Source of the DNA: Microvirga terrestris
GTDB taxonomy: Bacteria > Pseudomonadota > Alphaproteobacteria > Rhizobiales > Beijerinckiaceae
Assembly (NCBI RefSeq): GCF_015694425.1
Contig: NZ_JADQDN010000009.1
Coordinates: 62,001-126,000 of the forward strand
Direction of reading: 5' to 3'
Length of the DNA stretch: 64,000 nucleotides
The notes beneath the pieces were generated by a model. It was given only the letters and a program-made list of their open reading frames with translations. It was not told the DNA's origin and searched no databases. Positions within the stretch are counted from its first letter, which is position 1; every line of letters starts with the position of its first letter. Below are positions 17,340 through 26,517 of the stretch, one piece after another. The position numbers were made by a program, and so were the translations under genes.

Positions 17340-19214
17340 GTGACCCGTTCCGCTTCGCTCCCCGACGATCTTCTGGTGAATGCCGCGGACGAAGTGGTAA
17401 TCCGTCAGGACCTCGTCTTGGTCGCCCTTGGCAAGCGCCCGGCCGACAGGCTCCTGCGCGTCGGGCGGCTGCTCGATGTTCACACCCGCACATGGCTCGA
17501 TGATCAGGAGATCGCGATCCGCGGTCGGCGCATTGCCTGGACCGGGCCTGCGGGCACATTCCCTGGGAAAGCCCTCGCGCTGGAGGACCGCTCGAACTTT
17601 GCCGCCGTTCCGGGGTTCGGCGAGGTGCATAAGCACATCGAAAGCTCGCATATAACCCCCGAATACGAGGCAGCTTTGGTCCTCCCGCACGGCAATACCT
17701 GGACCTGCGAGGCAAGCCATGAGTTCTCGAATGTCGATGGTCCGCACAATCTGGAATTCTGGCTGACGGCTCGCCGGCATGGCTCGCCCATGAAGATCTT
17801 CCCGCTTCCCGGCTCGGCGGTGCCGCCCACGGCCTATGAATGGGGCGGTGGCTATTACGGCCATGACGAGCAGGCGAGTTTCCTGAAACACAGCCTGATG
17901 GTGGCTGGCCTCGACGAGGTGATGGACTGGCCTGCCCTCTGGAACCCGGAAAATCCGTCCCATAAGCGGCTCTGGGGGATGATCCAGGCTACATTTGAAC
18001 AACGCGGCGTCATTGAAGGTCACGGTGCTGGCCTACGAGACCTTAATTCCATCAATGCCTTCGCGGCGGCAGGGCTCGCGTCCGATCATGAAGGTTGGAC
18101 CGCCGAAGAGGTGTGGGACAAGCTGCGCCACGGTATCTTCATCGAGATCAGGCCACATTCCATGCCGGAGATCATTCAAGGCATGCTTCAGCGGGGTCTT
18201 ACCGACTGGTCCCAGGTCGCTTTTGCCACCGATGACCGCAGCGCCTCGGATACGCTGAAGATGGGGTCAACGGACTACAATGTGCGCCTTGCCATTCAGT
18301 CGGGTCTCTCGCCGGAGATCGCAATCCAATGCGTGACCATCAATCCGGCACGTCACATGCGTCTGACGCCCTGGGTTGGCAGCATCGCGCCGGGACGCTT
18401 CGCTGATATTGTCCTGCTCGACGATGTCGACAAGCTCTCCATCACCGAGGTCTGGGCTGACGGTCATCCTGTTTCCAGGGGCACTGAATATCTCGGAGCC
18501 CTGCCTTCCATCGACTGGCCCGACTGGGCCTCCCAAACCATCAAAATCAAGCGTCGGGTCAAGCCTGAGGATTTTACTATTCTCGCGGAACCCGGCCGCA
18601 CCACGATGCAGGCCGCGCTGCTGCGGCCCTTTCATTGGCATGACGACTTCATCACCATGGAGTTGCCGGTCGAAAATGGCGAGGTCCAGCGCGATCCGGC
18701 CCGGAACGTCACCAAGTTCGCCATCGTTGACCGCTTCTCCGGCGAGGCGAAGATCTCGCGCATGTTCTGGCTCGGCTGCGGCCCGAAGACTCCCGATACG
18801 GCCGTCGGCTGTACGGTGGCGCACGACAAGCACAACCTCTGGATCGTCGGTTCGTCCGACGAGGCCATGGCAATGGTGGCGAACCGCGTAGCGGAGATCG
18901 GCGGCGGTTGGGTTCTCGTCAGCGGCGACAAGGTTCTGGCGGAGGTCCACTATGAGATCGGCGGTCTGATGACCCAGCGTCCGGCGGAAGAACTCGATGC
19001 CGAGATGAAGCAGCTTTACGCACAAGCCGAGACAATCCAATGGCTCTACGAGCCGACTTTCTCGCCGCGCTGGTATCCGGGTTTTCCCGAGCGGCTGCAA
19101 TTCGCGACGCTCACCTGTGCGCCTTGGCGCTGGGTTCTGGTCGCGCCTTGCGAGGCGGCTCCTCAGGGCTTTGTGAATGTGGCGACCGGGCAAACGCACC
19201 CGGTCGTCTGGTAA
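17340..19214 (+). CDS. ade: Adenine deaminase (amidohydrolase superfamily)
   Basis: 624 residues from a GTG at 17340. It has the amidohydrolase metal motif HKHIESS (the adenine deaminase HxHIESS signature), GHGAGL, DHEGWTAEEV and FATDDRSASD, and the C-terminal adenine deaminase domain with HDKHNLWIVGSSDEAMAMVANR. It converts adenine to hypoxanthine and ammonia. It is slightly longer than E. coli Ade (588). The family member here differs from Ade at the position before HxH (GEVH rather than DAHLH), so a related purine or pterin substrate cannot be excluded. Context with nucleoside hydrolase, a second deaminase and a phosphoribosyltransferase supports purine salvage. Confidence 0.82.
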   Translation: MTRSASLPDDLLVNAADEVVIRQDLVLVALGKRPADRLLRVGRLLDVHTRTWLDDQEIAIRGRRIAWTGPAGTFPGKALALEDRSNFAAVPGFGEVHKHIESSHITPEYEAALVLPHGNTWTCEASHEFSNVDGPHNLEFWLTARRHGSPMKIFPLPGSAVPPTAYEWGGGYYGHDEQASFLKHSLMVAGLDEVMDWPALWNPENPSHKRLWGMIQATFEQRGVIEGHGAGLRDLNSINAFAAAGLASDHEGWTAEEVWDKLRHGIFIEIRPHSMPEIIQGMLQRGLTDWSQVAFATDDRSASDTLKMGSTDYNVRLAIQSGLSPEIAIQCVTINPARHMRLTPWVGSIAPGRFADIVLLDDVDKLSITEVWADGHPVSRGTEYLGALPSIDWPDWASQTIKIKRRVKPEDFTILAEPGRTTMQAALLRPFHWHDDFITMELPVENGEVQRDPARNVTKFAIVDRFSGEAKISRMFWLGCGPKTPDTAVGCTVAHDKHNLWIVGSSDEAMAMVANRVAEIGGGWVLVSGDKVLAEVHYEIGGLMTQRPAEELDAEMKQLYAQAETIQWLYEPTFSPRWYPGFPERLQFATLTCAPWRWVLVAPCEAAPQGFVNVATGQTHPVVW

Positions 19215-19217
19215 AGT

Positions 19218-20543
19218 TCAACCGGCCGCGTCGATCCGAGCCATCTCAGCCTTGAACGCTGTCGCAATCTGACCGGCATCGCGCAGGATCTTCTTGCGTT
19301 CCAGGCTTTCCACGTTGCGGCCCTGCATGATCCAGCGGCCGCCGACCATCACGTCCTGAACGTCGACCGGCATCGCGGAGAACACGAGCGTCGCGTAGAT
19401 GTCGTAGACCGGCTGCAGGCGCGGCGCAGACAGGTCGATGCGGATGATGTCGGCCTGCTTGCCGGGCCCAAGCGAGCCGATGCGGCTGTCGAGGCCGAGC
19501 ACCTGTGCGCCTTCCAGCGTCGCTATGCGGATCACCTGGGCGGCCGGCATCGGCTTGCGGCTGTGGCCGAGAAGCTTCTGGAACATGGAGACCGGCCCGA
19601 ACTGGCTGAACAGGTCCAGCGTGTTGCCGCTCATCGGGCCATCGGTGGCGATGCCGACCTTGATGCCGGCGGCACGCATGGCCTCGATCGGCGCGATTCC
19701 ACGCCCGGCCTTGGCATTCGAGCGTGCATTATGGGCGACCCGCACATCGGCTTTGGCCATGCGCTCGATCTCAAAGGGATCGATATGCAGGCAATGGGCT
19801 GCGATCAGCCCGGGCATCAGGAGACCTGCCTTCTCTACAACCGCGACTGGCCGCAACCCATGGTTCTTGCGGCACCATTCCATCTCGCTGTCCATCTCGG
19901 CGAGGTGGATCTGCACCGGCACTCCCGGATGAGATTCAGCCCAGCGAGCGACACGCGCCATCACCTCGATATCGGTCGAGTACGGCGCGTGAGGGGCGAT
20001 GGAGGGGATAATCCGGTCGTGCCCTGAAAACTCGGACACGAGTTCCTCAACCAGGGCAAAGCCTTCGTCGATGGATCTGTGGTCCGGCGGGTCGAAGGTG
20101 GCGAGGGTCTGGCCTACGACGCCGCGCAGTCCGGCCTGATTGAGGGCCCGCCCGACCTCCGTCTCATAATAGTACATATCGGCGATGGTGGTGACGCCTG
20201 CCTCGATGGATTCGAGCGCGCCCAGGAGCGTACCGACGCGCACCATTTCCGGCGTCACGAACTTGCGTTCCATCGGCAGCACGTAGCGGAACAGCCGGTC
20301 GTCCACGTCCTCGCCGAGGCCGCGGAACAGAGTCATGGCCAGATGGGCATGGGGATTGACCATGCCGGGCATGACCACGTCGCCGTTCACGTCAATGATC
20401 TCGGCCCCGTCCACCTGCGGTGGCTCGCCGGAACCAAGAGCCCGGATCGTGCTGCCCTCGATATGGATCCATCCACCTTCGATGACGCTCATGGTCTCGT
20501 CGATGGGAAGCAGGCAGGCGTTCCTGATAAGGATCGACGCCAT
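19218..20543 (-). CDS. Amidohydrolase of the SAH/MTA (8-oxoguanine) deaminase group
   Basis: 441 residues from ATG 20543, whose first base is the last base of the ABC ATPase stop (TGATG). Metal ligands are visible: HAHL in GMVNPHAHLAMTLFRG, His in QIHLAEMDSEMEW, His in AAHCLHID, and Asp in ATDGPMSGNTLDLFSQ. The group deaminates S-adenosylhomocysteine, 5'-methylthioadenosine, guanine-type or 8-oxoguanine substrates; sequence alone does not settle which. It is the last gene of the transporter operon, which suggests that the imported compound is an aminated purine or pyrimidine. Confidence 0.82.
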   Translation of the reverse strand: MASILIRNACLLPIDETMSVIEGGWIHIEGSTIRALGSGEPPQVDGAEIIDVNGDVVMPGMVNPHAHLAMTLFRGLGEDVDDRLFRYVLPMERKFVTPEMVRVGTLLGALESIEAGVTTIADMYYYETEVGRALNQAGLRGVVGQTLATFDPPDHRSIDEGFALVEELVSEFSGHDRIIPSIAPHAPYSTDIEVMARVARWAESHPGVPVQIHLAEMDSEMEWCRKNHGLRPVAVVEKAGLLMPGLIAAHCLHIDPFEIERMAKADVRVAHNARSNAKAGRGIAPIEAMRAAGIKVGIATDGPMSGNTLDLFSQFGPVSMFQKLLGHSRKPMPAAQVIRIATLEGAQVLGLDSRIGSLGPGKQADIIRIDLSAPRLQPVYDIYATLVFSAMPVDVQDVMVGGRWIMQGRNVESLERKKILRDAGQIATAFKAEMARIDAAG

Positions 20544-21610
20544 CACCGAGCTCCGTCAGCGGGAAGGATGGTGCACTGCTCCGGCATCGGCACGAGCTTT
20601 ACGCTGGTCCCAGCCTCGAGCGGTGTTGTGAGGCTGCCATTGGCGACGAGGTGACCTGCCTGGGTGTCGCACTGGTACTGGTAGGCCCGTCCCAGATAGG
20701 TTCGCAGGCCCAATTGGGCTGAAAGACCTTCAGCCATAGGGTCGGTGGATACCACCAGGCCGTCGGGTCGCGTCGCCAGAAGGAAGCTGTCAGGGATGGC
20801 GCCATAGGCGGCTTGCGACAATCGGAGGATCATCCCCGCCGTCTCCGCCGTAACCCTGTCGCCGTCCCGTGCAACCACCTTGAACGGAATGATGTTTTCA
20901 AATCCGACGAAGCGGGCCACGAAGGTGTTCGCCGGGCGCCGGTAGAGCACCTCCGGCCGGTCGAACTGCATGAGCCGCCCGGCATTCATGATGGCCACCC
21001 GGTCGGAGATCGAGAACGCCTCCTCCTGGTCGTGGGTGACATAGACCGAAGTTGTGCCATTCGACCGCTGCAGCTGGCGGATCTCGACGCGCATGTCGAC
21101 CCGGAGCTTGGCATCGAGATTCGACAGCGGTTCGTCGAACATCAGCAGTGGCGGTTCGATGACGAGCGCCCGTGCCAACGCGACGCGCTGCTTCTGGCCG
21201 CCTGAGAGCGCTCCGGGCGCACGATCCGCCAAAACCGCAAGACCGACACGCTCCAGCATGGCCACGGCGCGCTTGCGGCGCTCGGCCGGACCTATACCCC
21301 GCTGCTTCAGCCCGAAGGCAACGTTGTCGAGAACTGACAGATGTGGAAACAGAGCGTAATTCTGAAAGACCAGGCCGATATCGCGCCTATGGGTCGGCAA
21401 GCGCGTCAGGTCGCGGCCGCCGAGTTGGATCGAGCCGGTGGTGGGCGTGAGAAAACCGGCAATCAGGCGCAGGGTCGTGGTCTTGCCGCAGCCGCTGGCT
21501 CCGAGAAGCGAGACGAGTTCGCCGGCCTGAACCGAGAGCGAGAGGTCTTCGAGGACCTTGGTCGTTCCGTAATGGGCGGAAACGGCTTGGAGAGCGAGAG
21601 GCTGTGTCAC
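20543..21610 (-). CDS. ABC transporter ATP-binding protein, Pot/Fbp type
   Basis: 355 residues. Walker A GASGCGKTTTLRL, Q loop VFQNYALFP, signature LSGGQKQRVALARAL, Walker B LLMFDEPLSNLDAKL and the H loop YVTHDQEEAF are intact. A C-terminal TOBE-type domain runs from about 240 to 350. It energises the two permeases encoded just upstream (6-base gap). The subfamily serves polyamines, iron, thiamine, 2-aminoethylphosphonate and similar small solutes. Confidence 0.93.
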   Translation of the reverse strand: MTQPLALQAVSAHYGTTKVLEDLSLSVQAGELVSLLGASGCGKTTTLRLIAGFLTPTTGSIQLGGRDLTRLPTHRRDIGLVFQNYALFPHLSVLDNVAFGLKQRGIGPAERRKRAVAMLERVGLAVLADRAPGALSGGQKQRVALARALVIEPPLLMFDEPLSNLDAKLRVDMRVEIRQLQRSNGTTSVYVTHDQEEAFSISDRVAIMNAGRLMQFDRPEVLYRRPANTFVARFVGFENIIPFKVVARDGDRVTAETAGMILRLSQAAYGAIPDSFLLATRPDGLVVSTDPMAEGLSAQLGLRTYLGRAYQYQCDTQAGHLVANGSLTTPLEAGTSVKLVPMPEQCTILPADGAR

Positions 21611-21615
21611 GGGAG

Positions 21616-22407
21616 TTACTTTGCCAAAAAGGTGAGGCCGAGGGTTCGCTCCACCACGGCCATGACGGCCACGGTGAGGAACATCAACAGGACGGAAACG
21701 GACGCCACGGTCGGGTCGAAGAACTGCTCCACATGGGCGAGAATCTGGATCGGTAGGGTACTGATCCCAGGTCCTGTCAGGAAGAGCGACACCGATACGT
21801 CGTTGAGCGAGGTGATGAAGGCGAGGATGAAGGCTGCGATCACCCCGGCCCTGACGTTCGGCAGGACGATGGTGAAGAAGGTTTTGACCGGAGCGCTGCC
21901 TAAGCTGATCGCCGCCTCCTCGATGGAGAAGTCAAAGGAAGCCAGACTCGCGCTGATCACGCGCACTACATAGGGCAGCACGATCAGCGTGTGGCCGATG
22001 AGGAGAGACAGGAAGATCGGCGCGCCCGTCCCGACCGTGAACGACTTGAGCAGGGCAAAGCCGAACACGATCTCGGGCACAAGGATCGGCAGAACGAACA
22101 ATGTCCCAAGCCATTTCGGCAGCTCGACCCGGAAGCGGTTGAGCGCATAGGCAGCCGGAATGCCGATCAGAAGAGCGATAAGCGTTCCGAGAAGCGCAAT
22201 CTGCAGGCTTGTGATGATTGTTCGTCGGAAAGCACTGATCTCAAAGATGTTTTCGAACCAGCGCAGGGACAGGCCCTGCGGCGGGAACGTGAGATAGGTG
22301 GTGTCGCTCAACGCCGCGCCGACCACGATGACGAGCGGCAGCATCAAGAACAGGTAGACCAGCGCCGCAACGACGATCAGGAGGAAATGAGGTCTGTCCG
22401 ACATCAT
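21616..22407 (-). CDS. ABC transporter permease, PotC-like
   Basis: 263 residues with six transmembrane segments. The EAA loop AAISLGSAPVKTFFTIVLPNVRAGV sits in the expected place for the ATPase coupling helix. It overlaps the upstream permease by 4 bases, so the two halves of the channel are made together. Confidence 0.92.
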   Translation of the reverse strand: MMSDRPHFLLIVVAALVYLFLMLPLVIVVGAALSDTTYLTFPPQGLSLRWFENIFEISAFRRTIITSLQIALLGTLIALLIGIPAAYALNRFRVELPKWLGTLFVLPILVPEIVFGFALLKSFTVGTGAPIFLSLLIGHTLIVLPYVVRVISASLASFDFSIEEAAISLGSAPVKTFFTIVLPNVRAGVIAAFILAFITSLNDVSVSLFLTGPGISTLPIQILAHVEQFFDPTVASVSVLLMFLTVAVMAVVERTLGLTFLAK

Positions 22408-23252
22408 GTGGCCATGGGGTTGATGCGGCGGGCGACGTGGCTCATCGCGAGAACGATCGTGATGGTGATCACCGTCATGATGGCCGCGATGGTCGATGCG
22501 CCGACCCAGTCAAAGGATACCATGGCACGCTGCTGAAGCAGGGTTGCCAACACGGTCTGGCGCTCGCCACCGAGCAATTGCGGCGTCGCATAAGCCGTGA
22601 AGCTGCCGGTGAAGACAAGTACAGCGCCGACGATCAGCCCCGGCACGGCCAGCGGCAGCAGCACCTGCCAGAAGGTCGCCATTGGAGACGCCCCAAGAGA
22701 TGAGGAAGCCTGCAACACGTCCTTGGGGATGTTCTCTAGAACTCCCACCAGGGAGAGAACCATCAGCGGCACGAACAGATAGACCATACCGATGACCACT
22801 GCCCCCTGGGTGTAAAGCATCTCAAGCGGCTCGTTAATGATGCCGAGGCCTAGCAGAGTCTGGTTCAGAATGCCGTTCCGGCCCAGGATGATGAGCCACG
22901 CGAAGGCACGCACCACCACGCCGGTCAGAAGCGGAAATACGGCTGCGACGATCAGCAGACTCTTCAGCTTTCCCGGGGCGCGGGAGACCACATAGGCGGT
23001 CATGAAGCCGAAGATCAGGGAGATGATCGTCGTGATTGCGGAGATCTGCAGTGTGCGGAACAGAACGGTCGTGCGGAATCCGCTGTTGAAATAGGCAATG
23101 TAGGGAGCAAAGACCCCGCGCGGATCCATGAAGGTGCCGGCGATCACGGCTCCGATGGGTATGAGCAGGAAGCCGATGACGGCGAGCGTGGCGGGCGCGG
23201 AGAGCGCCCACCCGGTTGCGCCATTGCGGCGCCAGAAACGTCTTGAGGTCAT
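22404..23252 (-). CDS. ABC transporter permease, PotB-like
   Basis: 282 residues from ATG 23252 (MTSRRFWRRNG), chosen because the longer frame to 23327 would run into the binding-protein gene. Six transmembrane segments; EAA loop ASSSLGASPMATFWQVLLPLAVPG. It pairs with the PotC-like permease. The start is 10 bases after the binding-protein stop codon. Confidence 0.9.
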   Translation of the reverse strand: MTSRRFWRRNGATGWALSAPATLAVIGFLLIPIGAVIAGTFMDPRGVFAPYIAYFNSGFRTTVLFRTLQISAITTIISLIFGFMTAYVVSRAPGKLKSLLIVAAVFPLLTGVVVRAFAWLIILGRNGILNQTLLGLGIINEPLEMLYTQGAVVIGMVYLFVPLMVLSLVGVLENIPKDVLQASSSLGASPMATFWQVLLPLAVPGLIVGAVLVFTGSFTAYATPQLLGGERQTVLATLLQQRAMVSFDWVGASTIAAIMTVITITIVLAMSHVARRINPMAT

Positions 23253-23262
23253 GATAGCTGGA

Positions 23263-24303
23263 TTACTTCCCGAAGACCTCGCTCCAGGCATCGAGCCAGT
23301 CGGTCTTGGCCGCATTGAGCTTTTCATAGTCCAGGCGCTTGAGCGACGAGATCATCTTCTGGCCATAGGTCCAGCGGGCAGCTTCCTCCGGCTTGAGCTG
23401 CACGGCGGTTGCAACGGGAGCATCCACGCCGCGCTCGGCCAGCGTCTGCTGAATCTTGGGATCGAGAATGAAGTTGATGAACTGGTGCGCGAGTTCCGGG
23501 TTGGCCGCGCCCTTGGCGATGTTCACCGTGTTGAGGGTCGCGTAGTCTCCCTCCTTCAGCTCAGCCCAGCGCACCGTCGGAACGGCAGCTTGGATCTGGG
23601 CCAGTGTGAAGTCCTGCGCCATGGCCACGGAAACCTCGCCGGTCGAGAACAGGTTCACGAGCTCGGAACCCGTGTTGTAGTTCTTCACCACGTTGGGCTT
23701 TAGCTGCTCGAGGGCTTTGAAGGCCGCCTTTTCGTCCTTGTAGGGATCGACGCCCGCCTTGCTCGCGGCAACCAGAACGGTCATCGGGCCGGCCGTGGTG
23801 GTGATGCCGGGAAGGGAGACCCGGCGCTTCAGGTCTTCCCGCCACAAATCATTCCAGGAGGTGACAGGCGCGCTGACTTTGGCGCTGTCGTAGATGATCC
23901 CAACGCGGCCGATCGTGTAAGCTGGGCCGAACTGGCCCTGCGGCGCGCGGGCCAGTTCATAGATGCCATTGAGGTTGGGGAGCTTGGAACGGTCGACCGG
24001 CTGGAACAGGCCTTCCTGGATGCCGAGCTGGGAGTAGCTGTCGGTAAGATAAACCACATCGACGCCGCTGCCGCCGCGGATCTTGATCTTGTTCAGGCGG
24101 TCGGCGTTATTGCCAGTCTCGAAGACCAGCTCGCAGCCGCATTGGGCGCGGAACGGCTTGAGCACAATCTCTTCCAGCTTATCGCCGTTAAAGCCCCACC
24201 AGGAGATCGTCAGGGTCTTGTTCTGAGCCATGACCGGAGCCGACAACAGCGCCGCCAGAAGAAAGGTCGTGCCTGCAAGCGGTTTGTACCAACGCCCTAC
24301 CAT
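23263..24303 (-). CDS. Periplasmic solute-binding protein of a Pot-type ABC transporter
   Basis: 346 residues with a Sec signal peptide (basic start, hydrophobic LLAALLSAPVMA, cleavage near A26-Q27). The mature protein opens with LTISWWGFNGDKLEEIVLKPF, the spermidine/putrescine-binding PotD/PotF-like type I arrangement. An AGGAGA site precedes the start. Neighbours are purine-type deaminases and a phosphoribosyltransferase, so a nucleobase or related amine is a more likely ligand than a polyamine; this is inference. The key PotD polyamine-carboxylate residues cannot be checked without an alignment. Confidence 0.9.
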   Translation of the reverse strand: MVGRWYKPLAGTTFLLAALLSAPVMAQNKTLTISWWGFNGDKLEEIVLKPFRAQCGCELVFETGNNADRLNKIKIRGGSGVDVVYLTDSYSQLGIQEGLFQPVDRSKLPNLNGIYELARAPQGQFGPAYTIGRVGIIYDSAKVSAPVTSWNDLWREDLKRRVSLPGITTTAGPMTVLVAASKAGVDPYKDEKAAFKALEQLKPNVVKNYNTGSELVNLFSTGEVSVAMAQDFTLAQIQAAVPTVRWAELKEGDYATLNTVNIAKGAANPELAHQFINFILDPKIQQTLAERGVDAPVATAVQLKPEEAARWTYGQKMISSLKRLDYEKLNAAKTDWLDAWSEVFGK

Positions 24304-24469
24304 CTTAAGGTCTCCTATGTTTCAATGTTTCGCTGCCGAGAGGGCCGTCGTTTTGGCCATGGCCCCCTGCCCTGGTGCATAGGCATTAACACAACCATGG
24401 CCATGGAAAAGCCCCGCCTCTCACGGACATTGCCCACGTTACCGCCATTCTGCTCAAAAAGCTCCCAAA

Positions 24470-25159
24470 TCAGAAAGCAGGCATCCAGCCACCGCCAGCA
24501 ATCCGCTTGAGCCGTGGCGTCCGCAGCACGCCTACTACCCGTTCTGGCCATTCTGGGCCGAGAGCGGCGAGCTTGTCCCGCCATGCATCGGTCTGGAGCA
24601 TTGCCGCGCCGATGGCGACGGGCAAGACCCCGCACGAGGTGAGGAGCTCCAGCGCGGCGGCGATCGATCGCCCGCTGCTGATCACATCGTCCACCAGCAG
24701 GACCCGCCTGTTTTCGATCAAAGGGAGCATGCGCGGATCGAGATAGAGCCGCTTGAGCTGGTCGGGGCTGGTGATCGATGTCATCGGCACCGACAGATCC
24801 TCCCGGTACCAGAACTTACGGGAGGTCCCGAGGGGGACATAGCGGCTGTGCCCGAGCTTCTTGGCTGTGCCGCTCGCCAGGGTGAGTCCGAGGGTCGGAA
24901 GCCCAACCACCACCTCCGGCTCAAAAGCGCGGACCTTCTCGGCAAGGCTGGCGCAGAGGGCGTCTTCCACAGCAAAGCCGGCCTGGTTGATGATGAGTGA
25001 GGCCAGGGCATGCTCGCCATCGGCCAACTCCCGGATCGGCAGGCGCAGCTGACGTCCATCCTCGAACTCCGCAGGATAGAATCTGCGATGGCCCTCGGCT
25101 GGGTGGCCATCGAAGGTCGATGGCGGATGGATCTCCTGCCAGAAGTCATGGGGCTGCAT
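24470..25159 (-). CDS. Phosphoribosyltransferase
   Basis: 229 residues from ATG 25159 with AAGGAG upstream; the longer frame to 25258 is rejected because the family N-terminus and ribosome site fit the shorter form. The PRPP loop is VLLVDDVISSGRSI; the pyrophosphate loop region is VVVGLPTLGLTLASGTAKKLG. The fold is that of adenine/xanthine-type enzymes that attach a free base to PRPP. It lies 166 bases upstream of the transporter binding protein on the same strand and fits a purine import-and-salvage unit. The exact base is not predicted. Confidence 0.83.
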   Translation of the reverse strand: MQPHDFWQEIHPPSTFDGHPAEGHRRFYPAEFEDGRQLRLPIRELADGEHALASLIINQAGFAVEDALCASLAEKVRAFEPEVVVGLPTLGLTLASGTAKKLGHSRYVPLGTSRKFWYREDLSVPMTSITSPDQLKRLYLDPRMLPLIENRRVLLVDDVISSGRSIAAALELLTSCGVLPVAIGAAMLQTDAWRDKLAALGPEWPERVVGVLRTPRLKRIAGGGWMPAF

Positions 25160-25259
25160 CGCTCGCTCCTTGTCCCTCAGACACGCGGAGGGTGATTGTG
25201 GGCTATCCTTCGCCGGGTTATCGAACCATTCGAGCCGGCTTATCCAGGATGACAGCACG

Positions 25260-26429
25260 ATGCCCCTTCAGGACCTCATTCAGGCCGACCTACCATTCCT
25301 GCGCAACCTCCGCCAGGATCTCCATGCCCATCCGGAACTTGGTTTCGAGGAGGAGCGGACGAGCGGGATCGTTGCTTCCCTATTGGAGGAGGCAGGCTTT
25401 CAGGTGCATCGAGGACTGGGCAAGACAGGGGTCGTCGGCACCCTCCAGGTCGGCAACGGCATGCGCACCATTGGTCTTCGTGCCGACATGGACGCACTGG
25501 CCATGCCGGAGCATGCGGAGCGTCCGTACCAATCGAAGTTCCCCGGCAAGATGCATGCCTGCGGCCATGACGGACACACGACGCTCCTCCTTGGAGCGGC
25601 TCGCTACTTGGCCAGAATCCGCAAGTTCTCCGGCACGGTGCATTTCATCTTCCAGCCGGCGGAGGAAGGCCGGGGCGGAGCGAAGAAGATGGTGGAGGAC
25701 GGGCTCTTCGACCTCTTTCCCTGCAATGCGGTCTATGGCCTGCACAACATGCCAGGATTAGCTGTCAACGAGATGGCCGTCACCGCAGGCCCGCAGCTTG
25801 CCTCGTCTGACAGCTGGTTCGTGACCTTCATGGGCGTCGGCACCCATGGGGCCAAGCCCCATCTCGGCAAGGATCCGATCACGGCGAGCGGCCACTTCCT
25901 TGCGGCTTTGCAGACCATTGTGGGGCGCGTGGTCAACCCGCTGCAGCCTGCAGTGGTGAGCGCCTGCTCTGTACAAGCCGGCGATCAACGGGCGCTCAAC
26001 GTCATTCCCGATATGGTCGAGATCGGCGGTACGGCGCGGGCTTACTCCGCTGAGGTACGCGATCAACTCGAAGCGGAAATCGGGCGCCTCGCCAAGGGTA
26101 TTGCCGCAATGTTCGATATCAACGTCTCGTACGAATTCCGCAGGCGTATCCCACCCGTGATCAACCATGCCGATGCCACGGTACGAGCCTTGAAGGCGGC
26201 GCAAGCTGTCTGCAGCTCGAAGGTCGTGACGAATTTCGAGCCATCGACGGCCGGTGATGACTTCGCATTCTTCAGCGAGGCAGCTCCGGGTGCCTATGTC
26301 TGGCTCGGAAACGGCCCCGCTATGAACGGAGCGCTCCACCACAACGCGGCCTACGACTTCAACGACGAAGCAATCCCGACCGGCGTCGCCTTCTGGGTTG
26401 CGCTCATTGAGCAGGAGCTATCAGCCTAG
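25260..26429 (+). CDS. M20-family amidohydrolase (hippurate hydrolase-like)
   Basis: 389 residues from ATG 25260, the family-typical start (LRQDLHAHPELGFEE follows at once); the frame is open to 25170. Metal ligands: GKMHACGHDGHT, PAEEGRGGAKKM, and His in GALHHNAAYDFND. The dimerisation lid domain is residues ~185-300. Members hydrolyse N-acyl amino acids such as hippurate or N-acetyl compounds. It is divergent from the phosphoribosyltransferase (100-base gap). Confidence 0.93.
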   Translation: MPLQDLIQADLPFLRNLRQDLHAHPELGFEEERTSGIVASLLEEAGFQVHRGLGKTGVVGTLQVGNGMRTIGLRADMDALAMPEHAERPYQSKFPGKMHACGHDGHTTLLLGAARYLARIRKFSGTVHFIFQPAEEGRGGAKKMVEDGLFDLFPCNAVYGLHNMPGLAVNEMAVTAGPQLASSDSWFVTFMGVGTHGAKPHLGKDPITASGHFLAALQTIVGRVVNPLQPAVVSACSVQAGDQRALNVIPDMVEIGGTARAYSAEVRDQLEAEIGRLAKGIAAMFDINVSYEFRRRIPPVINHADATVRALKAAQAVCSSKVVTNFEPSTAGDDFAFFSEAAPGAYVWLGNGPAMNGALHHNAAYDFNDEAIPTGVAFWVALIEQELSA

Positions 26430-26470
26430 AGATGATTCCACTAGTATGGAACCATCTCTCTTCTTTCCTC
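26428..26470. terminator. Bidirectional intrinsic terminator between convergent genes
   Basis: AGAGATG (26428-26434) pairs with CATCTCT (26453-26459), and an inner TTCCA/TGGAA extends the stem. CTTCTTTCCTCT follows on the plus strand. It begins at the last bases of the M20 gene and ends 48 bases before the SUV3 stop, so it can serve both. Confidence 0.7.
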
Positions 26471-26517
26471 TGCCGCATTTTTGGCGGCGAACCGGATCCA
26501 ATTCGCCGAAAAATGCT

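Noticed and set aside
18267-19199. A 310-codon minus-strand open frame
   Set aside because: Antisense to the adenine deaminase gene; Arg/Leu-rich and without known motifs.
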